Notes: generated by a model not told the origin, from the sequence alone. 11,130 bases of DNA from JAYQUR01 sp038133505 (GCA_038133505.1 JAYPTI010000108.1:1-11130); one strand, 5' to 3'. Counted from the stretch's first letter, positions 1 to 7,491 are shown. Made by a program: numbers and translations.

Positions 1-578
1 CCGTCACCTACTCGACTCGCAAGGGCGACGTCACCGTGGACGAGGACGAGTATCCGAAGCACGGCACGACCATCGACACGCTGGCGAAGCTGCGCCCGGC
101 GTTCGATCGCGAAGGCACGGTCACGGCGGGTAACGCGTCGGGCATCAACGACGGCGCCGCGGCGCTCGTCCTGATGACCGCCGACGAGGCGAAGAAGCGC
201 GGCATCTCGCCGATGGCGCGGATCGTCTCGTGGGCGCAGGTCGGCGTCGATCCCGCGATCATGGGCTCCGGCCCGATCCCGGCGAGCCGCAAGGCCCTCG
301 AAAAGGCCGGCTGGTCGGCCGGCGACCTCGACCTGATCGAGGCCAACGAGGCGTTCGCCGCGCAGGCCTGCGCGGTCAACAAGGACCTCGGCTGGGATAC
401 CGACAAGGTCAACGTCAACGGCGGCGCGATCGCGCTCGGCCACCCGATCGGGGCCTCCGGCGCCCGCGTGCTCGTAACGCTGCTGCACGAGATGCAGAAG
501 CGGGACGCCAAGAAGGGCCTCGCCACGCTTTGCATCGGCGGCGGCATGGGCATCGCCATGTGCGTGGCCCGCGACTGA
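1..578 (+). CDS. phaA: Acetyl-CoA C-acetyltransferase (thiolase), 3' part only
   Basis: The reading frame is open from base 3, and the 5' half of the gene lies outside the window. Thiolases of this type condense two acetyl-CoA into acetoacetyl-CoA, the first step of polyhydroxybutyrate synthesis (degradative in the reverse direction). The visible C-terminal domain holds the family landmarks in order: the NDGAAAL segment, EANEAFAAQ, the GHPIGASG motif with the active-site histidine, and CIGGGMG near the end with the second catalytic cysteine. The nucleophilic cysteine of the N-terminal domain is not visible. phaB follows on the same strand after 117 bases, the usual phaA-phaB order, so a biosynthetic role is more likely than fatty acid breakdown. 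The family is certain; the symbol rests on this context. Confidence 0.93.
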   Translation, partial: VTYSTRKGDVTVDEDEYPKHGTTIDTLAKLRPAFDREGTVTAGNASGINDGAAALVLMTADEAKKRGISPMARIVSWAQVGVDPAIMGSGPIPASRKALEKAGWSAGDLDLIEANEAFAAQACAVNKDLGWDTDKVNVNGGAIALGHPIGASGARVLVTLLHEMQKRDAKKGLATLCIGGGMGIAMCVARD

Positions 579-596
579 TCGCCGTCAGGTAGTTCC

Positions 597-621
597 GGGG
601 ACGCGCGGGGAGGCGCGCCCC
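597..621 (+). terminator. GC-rich hairpin between phaA and phaB
   Basis: GGGG-a-CGCGC pairs with GCGCG-CCCC around a six-base loop, giving nine pairs with one bulged A, 18 bases after the phaA stop. The bases that follow (gtcaattcataaaa) are A/T-rich but not a T run, so this would be a weak intrinsic terminator. It could instead be an mRNA-stabilising hairpin that sets different phaA and phaB levels. The A/T-rich patch at 623-640 could also hold a promoter for phaB, though I see no clear -35/-10 pair. Confidence 0.4.
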
Positions 622-695
622 GTCAATTCATAAAACCTATCCGGCCCGGCGCGCAGGACGCGTACCGGCTCGGCCAGAAAATCGGGAGATGTGTC

Positions 696-1418
696 ATGTC
701 ACGCGTCGCAGTCGTAACGGGCGGTACCCGCGGTATCGGCGGAATGGTGTCCGAACAGCTCAAGGCAAAAGGCTACACGGTGGCCGCCGTCTACGGCGGT
801 AACGACGAAGCCGCCAAGAAATTCAACGAAGAGACCGGCATCCCGGTCTACAAGATCGACGTGTCGGATTACGACGCCTGCATCAGCGGCATCGAGCAGA
901 TCGAAAAGGACCTGGGTCCGGTCGAGATCCTCGTGAACAATGCCGGCATCACGCGCGACGGCACGATGCACCGCATGAGCCACGACAACTGGCAGGCGGT
1001 GATCGACACCAACCTCGGCTCCTGCTTCAACATGAGCCGCGCCGTCATCGAAGGCATGCGCGCCCGCAAGTTCGGCCGCATCGTCAATATCGGCTCGATC
1101 AACGGCCAGGCCGGCCAGTACGGCCAGGTCAACTACGCCGCCGCAAAGTCGGGCATTCACGGCTTCACCAAGGCGCTGGCCCAGGAAGGCGCGGCCCAGG
1201 GCATCACGGTCAACGCGATCGCGCCCGGCTACGTCGACACCGACATGGTCCGCGCGGTTCCGGCCGACATTCTGGAAAAGATCATCCAGCGGATTCCGAT
1301 GGGCCGGCTCGGCCGCGGCGAGGACATCGCCCGCGGCGTCCTGTTCCTGGTCGCCGACGAAGCCGACTTCATCACCGGCTCGACGCTCTCGATCAACGGC
1401 GGCCAGCACATGTACTGA
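696..1418 (+). CDS. phaB: Acetoacetyl-CoA reductase (NADPH-dependent, SDR family)
   Basis: PhaB reduces acetoacetyl-CoA to (R)-3-hydroxybutyryl-CoA, the monomer for PHB synthase. The 240 residues match the usual PhaB length. The classical short-chain dehydrogenase features are all present: the TGGTRGIGG cofactor loop at residues 8-16, NNAG at 81-84, and the catalytic Ser134, Tyr147 and Lys151 (YAAAK). The segment NGQAGQYGQVNY and the C-terminus SINGGQHMY are typical of PhaB rather than FabG. The ATG start has a GGGAGA ribosome site about six bases upstream. It follows phaA and sits 4 bases ahead of a transporter gene on the same strand. FabG is the main alternative, but the thiolase neighbour argues for PhaB. 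Confidence 0.95.
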   Translation: MSRVAVVTGGTRGIGGMVSEQLKAKGYTVAAVYGGNDEAAKKFNEETGIPVYKIDVSDYDACISGIEQIEKDLGPVEILVNNAGITRDGTMHRMSHDNWQAVIDTNLGSCFNMSRAVIEGMRARKFGRIVNIGSINGQAGQYGQVNYAAAKSGIHGFTKALAQEGAAQGITVNAIAPGYVDTDMVRAVPADILEKIIQRIPMGRLGRGEDIARGVLFLVADEADFITGSTLSINGGQHMY

Positions 1419-1422
1419 CCGC

Positions 1423-2322
1423 GTGACGGGATACGTTCCGGAACACGCATCGCGGCGCCGCGCCCCACTCGTTGGCGGCGGCGCCGGTGTCTTATGGGGG
1501 ACGCTCGCGCCGCTGACCGTCTGGACGAAGGGCATCCCGCCGTTCCAGCTCGTCGCGATGTCGTTCGCCGTCGCCGTCGTTCTGACGGCAGCGGTCGGCA
1601 CGGTCCGGCGACGGAGGCCGGCGGCGTTTCTCCGTCACCCGCCCGCCGCATGGCTTCTCGGCGTCGGCGGGCTTTTCGGCTACCACTTCTTCCTGTTCGT
1701 CGCGTTGCGCAGCGCCCCGCCCGTCCAAGCCAACCTGATAAATTATCTCTGGCCGCTTCTGATCGTTCTGTTCTCCACGCTCCTGCCGGGCGAACGCATC
1801 GCCGTGCGCCATGTCGCAGGCACGCTTGCGGGGCTTGCCGGCACCGTATTGCTGGTGACGCGGGGACGGACGCTGGACATCGACCCCGCCTATGCGCTCG
1901 GCTTCGGCGCCGCGTTGCTGTCGGCGCTGATCTGGTCGGGATACTCGGTCGCGAGCAGCCTGCTCAAATCCGTCCCGACGGAAGCGGTAGGCGGGTTCTG
2001 CCTCGGCACCGCGCTTCTCGCCCTGCTCGCCCACCTGGCGCTTGAGACCACGGTCGCGCCGACGGCGGTGCAATGGACGGTCGTTTTCCTGATCGGCGCG
2101 GGACCGCTCGGCACCGCGTTCTTCCTGTGGGACTGGGGGCTGAAACGCGGCGACGTGCGAGTCCTCGGGACCCTCGCCTACGCCGCGCCGCTAATCTCGA
2201 CATCGCTGCTGATCGCCCTCGTCGGCGCGCCGTCGGGCTGGCCGACCGTCGCGGGCGGATTGCTGATCGTGGGCGCCGCGGCGCTTGCCGCGGGCGATCT
2301 GTTCCGGCGGCCGCCTACTTGA
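1423..2322 (+). CDS. EamA/DMT-superfamily exporter, YddG-like
   Basis: A 299-residue inner-membrane protein with about ten hydrophobic segments arranged as two EamA repeats, the standard drug/metabolite transporter size. The first repeat opens with GVLWGTLAP and carries NLINYLWPLL (104-113). The second carries ALIWSGYSV and LGTLAYAAPLIST (248-260). The NLINYLWPLL signature recalls the YddG aromatic amino acid exporter group, but the substrate cannot be read from the sequence. The start is taken as GTG at 1423, four bases after the phaB stop, because no other start precedes the first membrane segment in this frame. There is no clear ribosome site, so translation may be coupled to phaB. The 3' end overlaps the convergent GST-like gene by 8 bases. 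The PHB link is probably positional only. Confidence 0.88.
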   Translation: MTGYVPEHASRRRAPLVGGGAGVLWGTLAPLTVWTKGIPPFQLVAMSFAVAVVLTAAVGTVRRRRPAAFLRHPPAAWLLGVGGLFGYHFFLFVALRSAPPVQANLINYLWPLLIVLFSTLLPGERIAVRHVAGTLAGLAGTVLLVTRGRTLDIDPAYALGFGAALLSALIWSGYSVASSLLKSVPTEAVGGFCLGTALLALLAHLALETTVAPTAVQWTVVFLIGAGPLGTAFFLWDWGLKRGDVRVLGTLAYAAPLISTSLLIALVGAPSGWPTVAGGLLIVGAAALAAGDLFRRPPT

Positions 2323-2929
2323 ACTCGCGGGCGTCGACCAGCACCGTTTCGGCCATCGACGGGCGCGCGTTGAATTCCTCGAACCAGGCCGCGATCTTCG
2401 GATTGTCGGCGCGCCAGTCGTCTTCTGGGAAGGTCTGATCGGCGAACGCCAATGCCACCGCCGCGGAGATCGTGCCGACGTCGACGCCGGAAAAGTCGTC
2501 GGCCTCCGCCTCGAACGCCTTGATGCCGTTCATGACCATCGCCTTGTTGTGCGCGACGATACCGGCGGACTGACGCTCCGGCTTCTTCAGGCTCTCGACG
2601 AAGCAGACGACCATCCCGTCGATCATCCCGTCGGCCGTCGCCTGACGGCGCAGAACCTTCCAGCGCTCCGGGCCCGATGCGGGCAGCATCGACGGGCCGT
2701 CGCACTCGGTATCGAGATATTCCATGATCACCGGGGAATCGAAGATCGACTCGCCGTCATCGGTGATCAGGCACGGGATCTTGCCGAGCGGGCTCGGCGT
2801 CGCGGCCCGGTCGTCGCGGCTCAGCGGATTGGACTTTTCCTTCGCGACGAGATCCTCGATCCCCTTTTCCTTCATCAACACGACGACCTTGCGGACGAAC
2901 GGCGACGTCGGCGACCAGCGCAGCTTCAT
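2315..2929 (-). CDS. Glutathione S-transferase family protein
   Basis: A 204-residue cytosolic protein with a thioredoxin-like N-terminal half and an all-helical C-terminal half. The N-terminus (RWSPTSPFVRKV) matches the bacterial GST start in which a Ser/Thr near residue 8 faces the glutathione thiol. The GKIPCL segment gives the cis-proline, and DDGESIFDSPVIMEYL is the glutathione-binding Glu-Ser motif with the following helix. The C-terminus (ADNPKIAAWFEEFNARPSM) is the usual final helix. ATG at 2929 is chosen because the GST fold begins there and AGAGG lies eight bases upstream, overlapping the gloB stop codon. It therefore forms a two-gene unit with gloB (11-base gap), consistent with glutathione-dependent detoxification. 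The specific substrate is unknown. Its stop overlaps the convergent transporter gene. Confidence 0.9.
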   Translation of the reverse strand: MKLRWSPTSPFVRKVVVLMKEKGIEDLVAKEKSNPLSRDDRAATPSPLGKIPCLITDDGESIFDSPVIMEYLDTECDGPSMLPASGPERWKVLRRQATADGMIDGMVVCFVESLKKPERQSAGIVAHNKAMVMNGIKAFEAEADDFSGVDVGTISAAVALAFADQTFPEDDWRADNPKIAAWFEEFNARPSMAETVLVDAREFK

Positions 2930-2940
2930 CGGATCAACCT

Positions 2941-3711
2941 CTAGAAATTGTCTTTCCGCGTCCTTACCTCGGCGAACACCTCGACGCCCGACTTGCCGTC
3001 GAGACCCACCGCAGAGGCGAGCGACGGCTCGTCCGCCCGCAGGAACGGGTTGGTCCGGCGCTCGACGCCCATCAGCGACGGCACCGTCGAGACGCCCGCC
3101 TCGCGGCGGCGCTCGATCTGTTTCGCGTAGGCCTGAAGCGCGGCGTTTCCCGGATCGACATGCAGCGCGAACTTGGCGTTCGACATCGTGTATTCGTGCG
3201 CGCAGTAGACCCAGGTCTCGTCGGGCACTTCCTTGAACTTGGAGATCGAGTTGTACATCTGCTCGTGCGTGCCTTCGAACACGCGCCCGCAGCCCAGCGC
3301 GAACAGGGTGTCGCCGCAGAATAGCGCCTGGCTCTCGGCGAACCAGTAGGCGATGTGGCCCCGCGTGTGGCCCGGCACGTCCCACACCTTCGCTTCCGCC
3401 TCGTAGAGCATGAACGTGTCGCCGTCGGCGACCTCGACGTCGATCATGGGAATGCGATCGCGGTCGGCCTTGGGTCCGACCACGGTGCAGCCGGTCTTTT
3501 CCTTGATCTCCGGCACGCCGCCGACATGGTCGTCGTGGTGATGGGTCGCCAGCACGTGCGTCAGGCTCCAGCCGAACATGTCGAGGGTCTCGAGGACCGG
3601 CGCGGCATCGGACGGATCGACGACCGCCGCGTTGCCGGACGAGCTTTCGCGCAGCAGGTAGACGTAGTTGTCGGAACGCGTCGGGATCTGATGGATTTCG
3701 AGGGTGGACAC
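2941..3711 (-). CDS. gloB: Hydroxyacylglutathione hydrolase (glyoxalase II)
   Basis: Glyoxalase II hydrolyses S-lactoylglutathione to lactate and glutathione, the second step of methylglyoxal detoxification in the cytosol. The 256 residues match the family. The metallo-beta-lactamase metal motif THHHDDH is at 56-62. Further metal ligands are His115 (VPGHTRGH), Asp134 (FCGDTLF) and His172 (CAHEYT). CGRVFEG (141-147) and the C-terminal RKDNF, where substrate-binding residues lie in glyoxalase II, separate it from general beta-lactamase-fold hydrolases. The start is GTG, supported by GGAGG nine bases upstream. It leads the gloB-GST unit and diverges from the methyltransferase gene across a 113-base gap. 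Confidence 0.96.
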   Translation of the reverse strand: MSTLEIHQIPTRSDNYVYLLRESSSGNAAVVDPSDAAPVLETLDMFGWSLTHVLATHHHDDHVGGVPEIKEKTGCTVVGPKADRDRIPMIDVEVADGDTFMLYEAEAKVWDVPGHTRGHIAYWFAESQALFCGDTLFALGCGRVFEGTHEQMYNSISKFKEVPDETWVYCAHEYTMSNAKFALHVDPGNAALQAYAKQIERRREAGVSTVPSLMGVERRTNPFLRADEPSLASAVGLDGKSGVEVFAEVRTRKDNF

Positions 3712-3789
3712 GGTTTCTGGCCTCCGGATGTCGCTGGTCCTGTCGGGTGGCGGACCCTATCAAACCCGGCCCCGACCGCCAACCGGCGC

Positions 3790-3818
3790 TTTATGCGCCG
3801 CGCCGGTGCGGCCATACT
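3790..3818 (+). promoter_or_regulatory. Possible promoter for a leaderless methyltransferase mRNA
   Basis: TTTATG at 3790-3795 and CATACT at 3813-3818 are separated by 17 bases. The second matches four of six positions of the TATAAT consensus, the first only three of six for TTGACA. Only six bases lie between the -10-like element and the ATG at 3825, so transcription would begin at or next to the start codon. The absence of any Shine-Dalgarno sequence before that ATG fits. In a 113-base gap a chance match is quite possible. Confidence 0.3.
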
Positions 3819-3824
3819 GGCGCC

Positions 3825-4616
3825 ATGTACAGCGACGTCGTCGATATTCGCGATTTCTACGCGAGCTCCATGGGCCATACCGCCCAGCGGATCGTCCGCC
3901 GCTATATCCGCGAGGCGTGGCCGGACGTGCGCGGCATGACGGTTGCGGGCATGGGATATGCGACGCCCTACCTGCGGCCGTTCATGGACGAAGCGGAGCG
4001 GGTGATCTCGATGATGCCCGCCCAGCAGGGCGTGATGCGGTGGCCGGCGGACGGCCTGAACGCGACGTGCCTCGTTCAGGAAGACGACCTGCCGCTGCCC
4101 GACGTCTCGGTGGACCGGCTGCTCCTCGTCCACGCGCTCGAATGCTCCGAACAGCTCCGCAAGCTGCTGCGCGAGGTATGGCGCGCGATGACGGAAGGCG
4201 GGCACGTGCTGATCGTGGTGCCGAACCGGCGCGGTATCTGGGCGCGCCTCGACCACACGCCGTTCGGCCACGGGCATCCGTATACCGTCGGCCAGCTTTC
4301 CCGCCTGCTGCGCGACAATTTGTTCGTCCCGCAGCAATCGACGTCGGCGCTGTTCGTGCCGCCGGCGCGGACGCGGATGGTCCTCGCCTCTGCGCCAGCG
4401 ATCGAGAAGATCGGCACGCGGTGGTTCCAGACGTTCAGCGGCGTATTGCTGATCGAGGCACAGAAGCAGATGTATGCGGGAAGCGTTGCGCCGACCGCGG
4501 AACCGGCGCGGCGGCGCGCCTATGTGCGGGTCGTGGGCGGCTCCGAACGCACGAGCCCGATCACCGGGCCGGAAGGCGGCGCGACGCGCGTCAGGCCTTC
4601 GCCAGAAGAAAAATAG
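3825..4616 (+). CDS. Class I SAM-dependent methyltransferase (type 11)
   Basis: A 263-residue Rossmann-fold methyltransferase of unknown substrate. The SAM-binding motif I appears as TVAGMGYATPYL (39-50), slightly divergent from GxGxG. The post-II strand is DRLLLVHALE (97-106), and motif III is GHVLIVVPNR (126-135), followed by the conserved GHGHPYT (148-154). ATG at 3825 is preferred over an upstream ATG at 3747 because the extra 26 residues look non-coding and similar proteins, as I recall them, begin MYSDVVDxRDFY. The protein is often found beside gloB in related bacteria, again from memory. Its last 26 bases overlap the convergent metW gene. The C-terminal 30 residues are probably disordered and partly dictated by that overlap. 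Confidence 0.85.
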   Translation: MYSDVVDIRDFYASSMGHTAQRIVRRYIREAWPDVRGMTVAGMGYATPYLRPFMDEAERVISMMPAQQGVMRWPADGLNATCLVQEDDLPLPDVSVDRLLLVHALECSEQLRKLLREVWRAMTEGGHVLIVVPNRRGIWARLDHTPFGHGHPYTVGQLSRLLRDNLFVPQQSTSALFVPPARTRMVLASAPAIEKIGTRWFQTFSGVLLIEAQKQMYAGSVAPTAEPARRRAYVRVVGGSERTSPITGPEGGATRVRPSPEEK

Positions 4617-5226
4617 CTTCCTCGCCGCGCAGGTTCGCCCAGGCGCCGATCGAGCTCAGCTCGCGCGCGTAACCGGACCGCGACAGCGACAGGGCGCGCT
4701 CGACCTTCAGGTTCAGCTCGTCGCACAGCGCGGTGAAATCGCGGATCGTGCAGAGGTGGATGTTCGGCGTGTCGTACCAGTGCAGGCCGTCTTCCTGGAC
4801 GGTCGGCATCTCGCCGCCGAACATCAGCGTCAGGCGGTACCGCAGATGGCCGAAATTCGTGAATGACACGACCGCGCGCTTGCCGATGCGGACGAGATTG
4901 GCGACCACGTCGTGCGGATTGCGCGTCGCCTGGAGCGTCTTGGTGAGGACGACGTAGTCGAACGCATCGTCGGGGTAGTGGTCGAGGTCGGTATCGGCGT
5001 CGCCCTGTATGACGGACAGGCCGTGCGCCACGCAGGCGTTCACGCCCGCCTGGCTCAGTTCGATCCCGCGCCCGTCGACGCCCTTCTGGCGTCCCAGGTG
5101 ATCCAGCAGCGCGCCGTCGCCGCAGCCGACGTCGAGCACCCGGCTCCCGGGCGCGATCATCTGCGCGATGATTTCGAGATCGCGGCGGATCGGGCCGTGC
5201 CAGGCCGGCCCCTTCGGGTCCGTCAT
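4591..5226 (-). CDS. metW: Methionine biosynthesis protein MetW
   Basis: MetW is a small methyltransferase-fold protein that accompanies MetX and is needed for, or stimulates, homoserine acylation in several bacteria. This one has 211 residues, the normal size. Motif I is VLDVGCGDGALL (30-41), followed by the acidic GIELS segment. The MetW-typical DYVVLTKTLQATRNP and the FTNFGHLRYRLTLMFGGEMP block follow. The start ATG overlaps the metX stop (ATGA), so the two are almost certainly cotranscribed and translationally coupled. The 3' end overlaps the convergent methyltransferase gene by 26 bases. The two neighbouring methyltransferase-fold proteins are not close relatives. Confidence 0.95.
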   Translation of the reverse strand: MTDPKGPAWHGPIRRDLEIIAQMIAPGSRVLDVGCGDGALLDHLGRQKGVDGRGIELSQAGVNACVAHGLSVIQGDADTDLDHYPDDAFDYVVLTKTLQATRNPHDVVANLVRIGKRAVVSFTNFGHLRYRLTLMFGGEMPTVQEDGLHWYDTPNIHLCTIRDFTALCDELNLKVERALSLSRSGYARELSSIGAWANLRGEEAIFLLAKA

Positions 5227-6398
5227 TTGCCGTTCAACCCGCGATGTTCGGCGGCGCCCTCAAGGAAGCCGGAGACGGTCGCGAAAAATTCGGGCTCCTC
5301 GAGCAGGAACGCGTCGTGACCCTTGTCGGTCTCGATCTCGACGAAGCTCACGTTCGCGGCCACGGCATTCAGGGCGCGCACGACTTCGCGGCTCTCTGCG
5401 GTCGGGAACAGCCAGTCGCTGGTGAACGAAATGATGCAGAAGCGCACGTCCGTTCCCTCGAACGCGCGGGCGAGCACGCCGTCATGTTCCGCGGCGAGGT
5501 CGAAATAGTCCATCGCGCGGGTGATGTAGAGATAGGCGTTCGCGTCGAAGCGCTCGACGAAGGTGCTGCCCTGGTGGCGGAGATAGCTCTCGACCTGGAA
5601 GTCGGCGTCGAACCCGAACGTGATCGCGTCGCGCGCCTGCAGGCGGCGGCCGAACTTCCGGTGAAGGGCGGTTTCCGACAGGTAGGTGATATGCGCCGCC
5701 ATCCGCGCAACCGACAATCCGCGCTTCGGGTTCTTTCCCTCTCGCAGGTAGTTGCCCTTGCACCAGTCGGGATCGGCCATGATCGCCTGGCGGCCGACCT
5801 CATGGAACGCGATGTTCTGCGCGGAGTGGCGCGCGGCGCCGGCGATGGGCATCGCCGCGAACACCCGGTCGGGATGGCGCGCCGCCCATTCGAGCACCTG
5901 CATCGCGCCCATCGAGCCGCCGATGGCGCAGAAAAGCTGGTCGATGCCGAGATGGTCCAGCAGCAGCGTCTGCGCCCGCACCATGTCGCCGATGGTAATT
6001 ACCGGAAAATCGAGCCCCCAGGGCTCGTTCGTCTCGGGGTTGATCTCCCGCGGGCCGGACGATCCCATGCATCCGCCGAGGACGTTGGCGCAGATGATGA
6101 AGTAGCGATCCGTGTCGAGCGGCAGACCGGGTCCGACCATGGTTTCCCACCAGCCGGGCTTGCCGGTGATGGGGTGCGTGTCGAGAACGTACTGGTCGCC
6201 GGTGAGCGCGTGGCACACCATGATGGCATTGGTCTTGTCGGCGTTGAGGGCGCCGCAGGTGGTGTAGGCGACCGTGAAGGGTCCGATGGATCCGCCGGAA
6301 TCGAGGCGCATCGGCGCATCGAGCGCCAGCTCGACTCGCGTCCCCGGCCAGTCGGTGCCGGACACCGGTGCCGTCGATGTGAATTCAGGCGTCGCCAT
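5223..6398 (-). CDS. metX: Homoserine O-acetyltransferase (MetX)
   Basis: MetX transfers an acyl group to homoserine, committing it to methionine synthesis. It is a 391-residue alpha/beta hydrolase. The nucleophile elbow is GGSMGAMQ with Ser162, and the other triad members are Asp328 (TSDWLFP) and His361 (DKGHDAF). AYTTCGALN, HALTGDQY and the LGGCMGSSGP oxyanion region are conserved family blocks. The ATG start is the first good one; its ribosome site is weak (GCGGAAACAGG). The acyl donor (acetyl- or succinyl-CoA) cannot be decided by eye, since some members of this family use succinyl-CoA. A promoter candidate lies about 40 bases upstream, and the resulting leader is too short for a SAM riboswitch. 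It heads metX-metW and diverges from the tyrosine operon. Confidence 0.95.
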   Translation of the reverse strand: MATPEFTSTAPVSGTDWPGTRVELALDAPMRLDSGGSIGPFTVAYTTCGALNADKTNAIMVCHALTGDQYVLDTHPITGKPGWWETMVGPGLPLDTDRYFIICANVLGGCMGSSGPREINPETNEPWGLDFPVITIGDMVRAQTLLLDHLGIDQLFCAIGGSMGAMQVLEWAARHPDRVFAAMPIAGAARHSAQNIAFHEVGRQAIMADPDWCKGNYLREGKNPKRGLSVARMAAHITYLSETALHRKFGRRLQARDAITFGFDADFQVESYLRHQGSTFVERFDANAYLYITRAMDYFDLAAEHDGVLARAFEGTDVRFCIISFTSDWLFPTAESREVVRALNAVAANVSFVEIETDKGHDAFLLEEPEFFATVSGFLEGAAEHRGLNGK

Positions 6399-6438
6399 GC
6401 CTGTTTCCGCCCCGCGATGGCTCTTATAAGGGGCTGCA

Positions 6439-6467
6439 TTGCTAGGGTCGGGTCCTGCCTATGTCAA
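6439..6467 (-). promoter_or_regulatory. Candidate sigma-70-type promoter for metXW
   Basis: On the minus strand a perfect TTGACA (6467-6462) is followed, after exactly 17 bases, by TAGCAA (6444-6439), a weak -10 with T, A and the fifth A conserved. Transcription would start near 6432, leaving a leader of roughly 34 bases before the metX ATG. The perfect -35 and ideal spacing make this the best promoter candidate in the window. Confidence 0.5.
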
Positions 6468-6528
6468 TGTTTTCTTTGCATTTGCCGGGCCGTCCGACTA
6501 CATATTGGCGCGTGGCGCAGGGGTAATC

Positions 6529-6557
6529 GGTCGGTTCCGGGCACCCGAAACGCGACC
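6529..6557 (+). other. Hairpin in the leader of the aromatic amino acid operon
   Basis: In the 208-base gap between metX and the chorismate mutase gene, GGTCG (6529-6533) pairs with CGACC (6553-6557). Inside it, TTC pairs with GAA and GG with CC around a GCAC loop. It lies about 50 bases ahead of the ATG. No leader peptide rich in Phe or Tyr codons, no T run and no known riboswitch pattern is visible, so a regulatory role is only possible. A weak + promoter (TTGCAT at 6476, TACATA at 6499, 17-base spacer) could place this hairpin inside the transcript. Confidence 0.3.
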
Positions 6558-6606
6558 GCCAGAGAAGATTTCCAAACCCTGGCATTTCCAGACCTTGGCT
6601 ACGACC

Positions 6607-7491
6607 ATGTCCGACGGCAACAAGTCCCTTTCCGCGCTTCGCGACAGAATCGACGGCATCGATGCCGCCATCCACGACCTGCTGATGGAGCGCGCCGCGA
6701 TCGCCGCCGAGGTTCGCGACTCCAAGGCGTCCGGCCCGTCCGCGGGTCCGGTCTGGCGCCCGGCCCGCGAAGCGCAGGTTCTCCGCCGCCTCGTGGCGCG
6801 GCATGACGGCCCGTTCACGCGCGGCACGCTTGTCCAGCTGTGGCGCGAGATCATGTCGGCGATGGTCCGGCTCCAGGGCGAGTTCGCCGTCGCCGTCTTC
6901 GCCAGCGACGAGAACAGATGGTGCCGCGACATGGCGCGCGACCATTTCGGCGCGGAAACCCCGCTCTCCTATTACTCGACGGCGCGCGCGGTCCTCACCG
7001 CGGTCCAGGACGGCTCGGCGACCGTCGGCGTCCTGCCGGTGCCGGAGGACAGCGAGGAGCTTCCCTGGTGGCCTGCGCTCGCGGGCATGTCGGGCACCCG
7101 TCCCCTCGTCTGCGCCCGGCTCCCCTTCGGGCCGAGCTCGGCCGGCGCCGGCGACAGCGCGCTCTGCGTCGCCAACATCGAGCCGGCGGACAGCGGCGAC
7201 GACCGCAGCCTGGTCGCCTTCCGGACGCGCCCCAAGATCAGCCGGGCGCGGCTCAACAGCGCCATCGCCGCCGCCGGCATCAAGCCCGTAAGGCTCATCG
7301 GCAGCGGGCCGAGCGCCGACGACATCTCGCTGTTCCTCGCCGAACTCGACGGCTTCGCCGCCGCCGACGATGCGCGCCTCGTCCGCCTCGCGGATCCGGA
7401 CGACGGCGTCGCCGAATCCGTGATCTATCTCGGCGCCTACGCGGCCCCGTTCGACGCCCGCGACCTTTCCTACCGGGGAGACGTGCGATGA
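6607..7491 (+). CDS. AroQ-type chorismate mutase with degenerate PDT/ACT-like C-terminal half
   Basis: Chorismate mutase converts chorismate to prephenate, the entry to phenylalanine and tyrosine. Residues 8-90 form the helical AroQ domain. They retain the expected active-site set: the LRDRIDGID arginines, Arg29 in MERAAIA, Lys40, the RPAREAQVL motif with Arg54-Glu55, and Gln90. The other 200 residues are not needed for this fold. Residues 93-150 (VFASDENRWCRDMA, HFG, STARAVLTAVQDGSATVGVLPV) resemble the first lobe of prephenate dehydratase. Residues 200-250 (SLVAFRTRP to LFLAELDGF) resemble an ACT regulatory domain. The dehydratase TRF signature is absent, so dehydratase activity is doubtful. 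ATG 6607 is chosen at the AroQ domain start; there is no good ribosome site. The 3' end overlaps hisC by 4 bases. Confidence 0.87.
   Translation: MSDGNKSLSALRDRIDGIDAAIHDLLMERAAIAAEVRDSKASGPSAGPVWRPAREAQVLRRLVARHDGPFTRGTLVQLWREIMSAMVRLQGEFAVAVFASDENRWCRDMARDHFGAETPLSYYSTARAVLTAVQDGSATVGVLPVPEDSEELPWWPALAGMSGTRPLVCARLPFGPSSAGAGDSALCVANIEPADSGDDRSLVAFRTRPKISRARLNSAIAAAGIKPVRLIGSGPSADDISLFLAELDGFAAADDARLVRLADPDDGVAESVIYLGAYAAPFDARDLSYRGDVR

Noticed and set aside
3747..3824. Upstream ATG that would add 26 residues to the methyltransferase
   Set aside because: The extension (ADPIKPGPDRQPALYAPRR and on) looks like translated intergenic sequence, overlaps the divergent gloB promoter region and has no ribosome site.
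6468..6606. Leader-peptide attenuator for the tyrosine operon
   Set aside because: The only short frame found (GTG GCG CAG GGG TAA near 6512) has no Phe or Tyr codons, and there is no terminator with a T run.
5244..6806. 520-residue + strand frame opposite metX
   Set aside because: Antisense shadow of a clear metX gene, with no recognisable motif.
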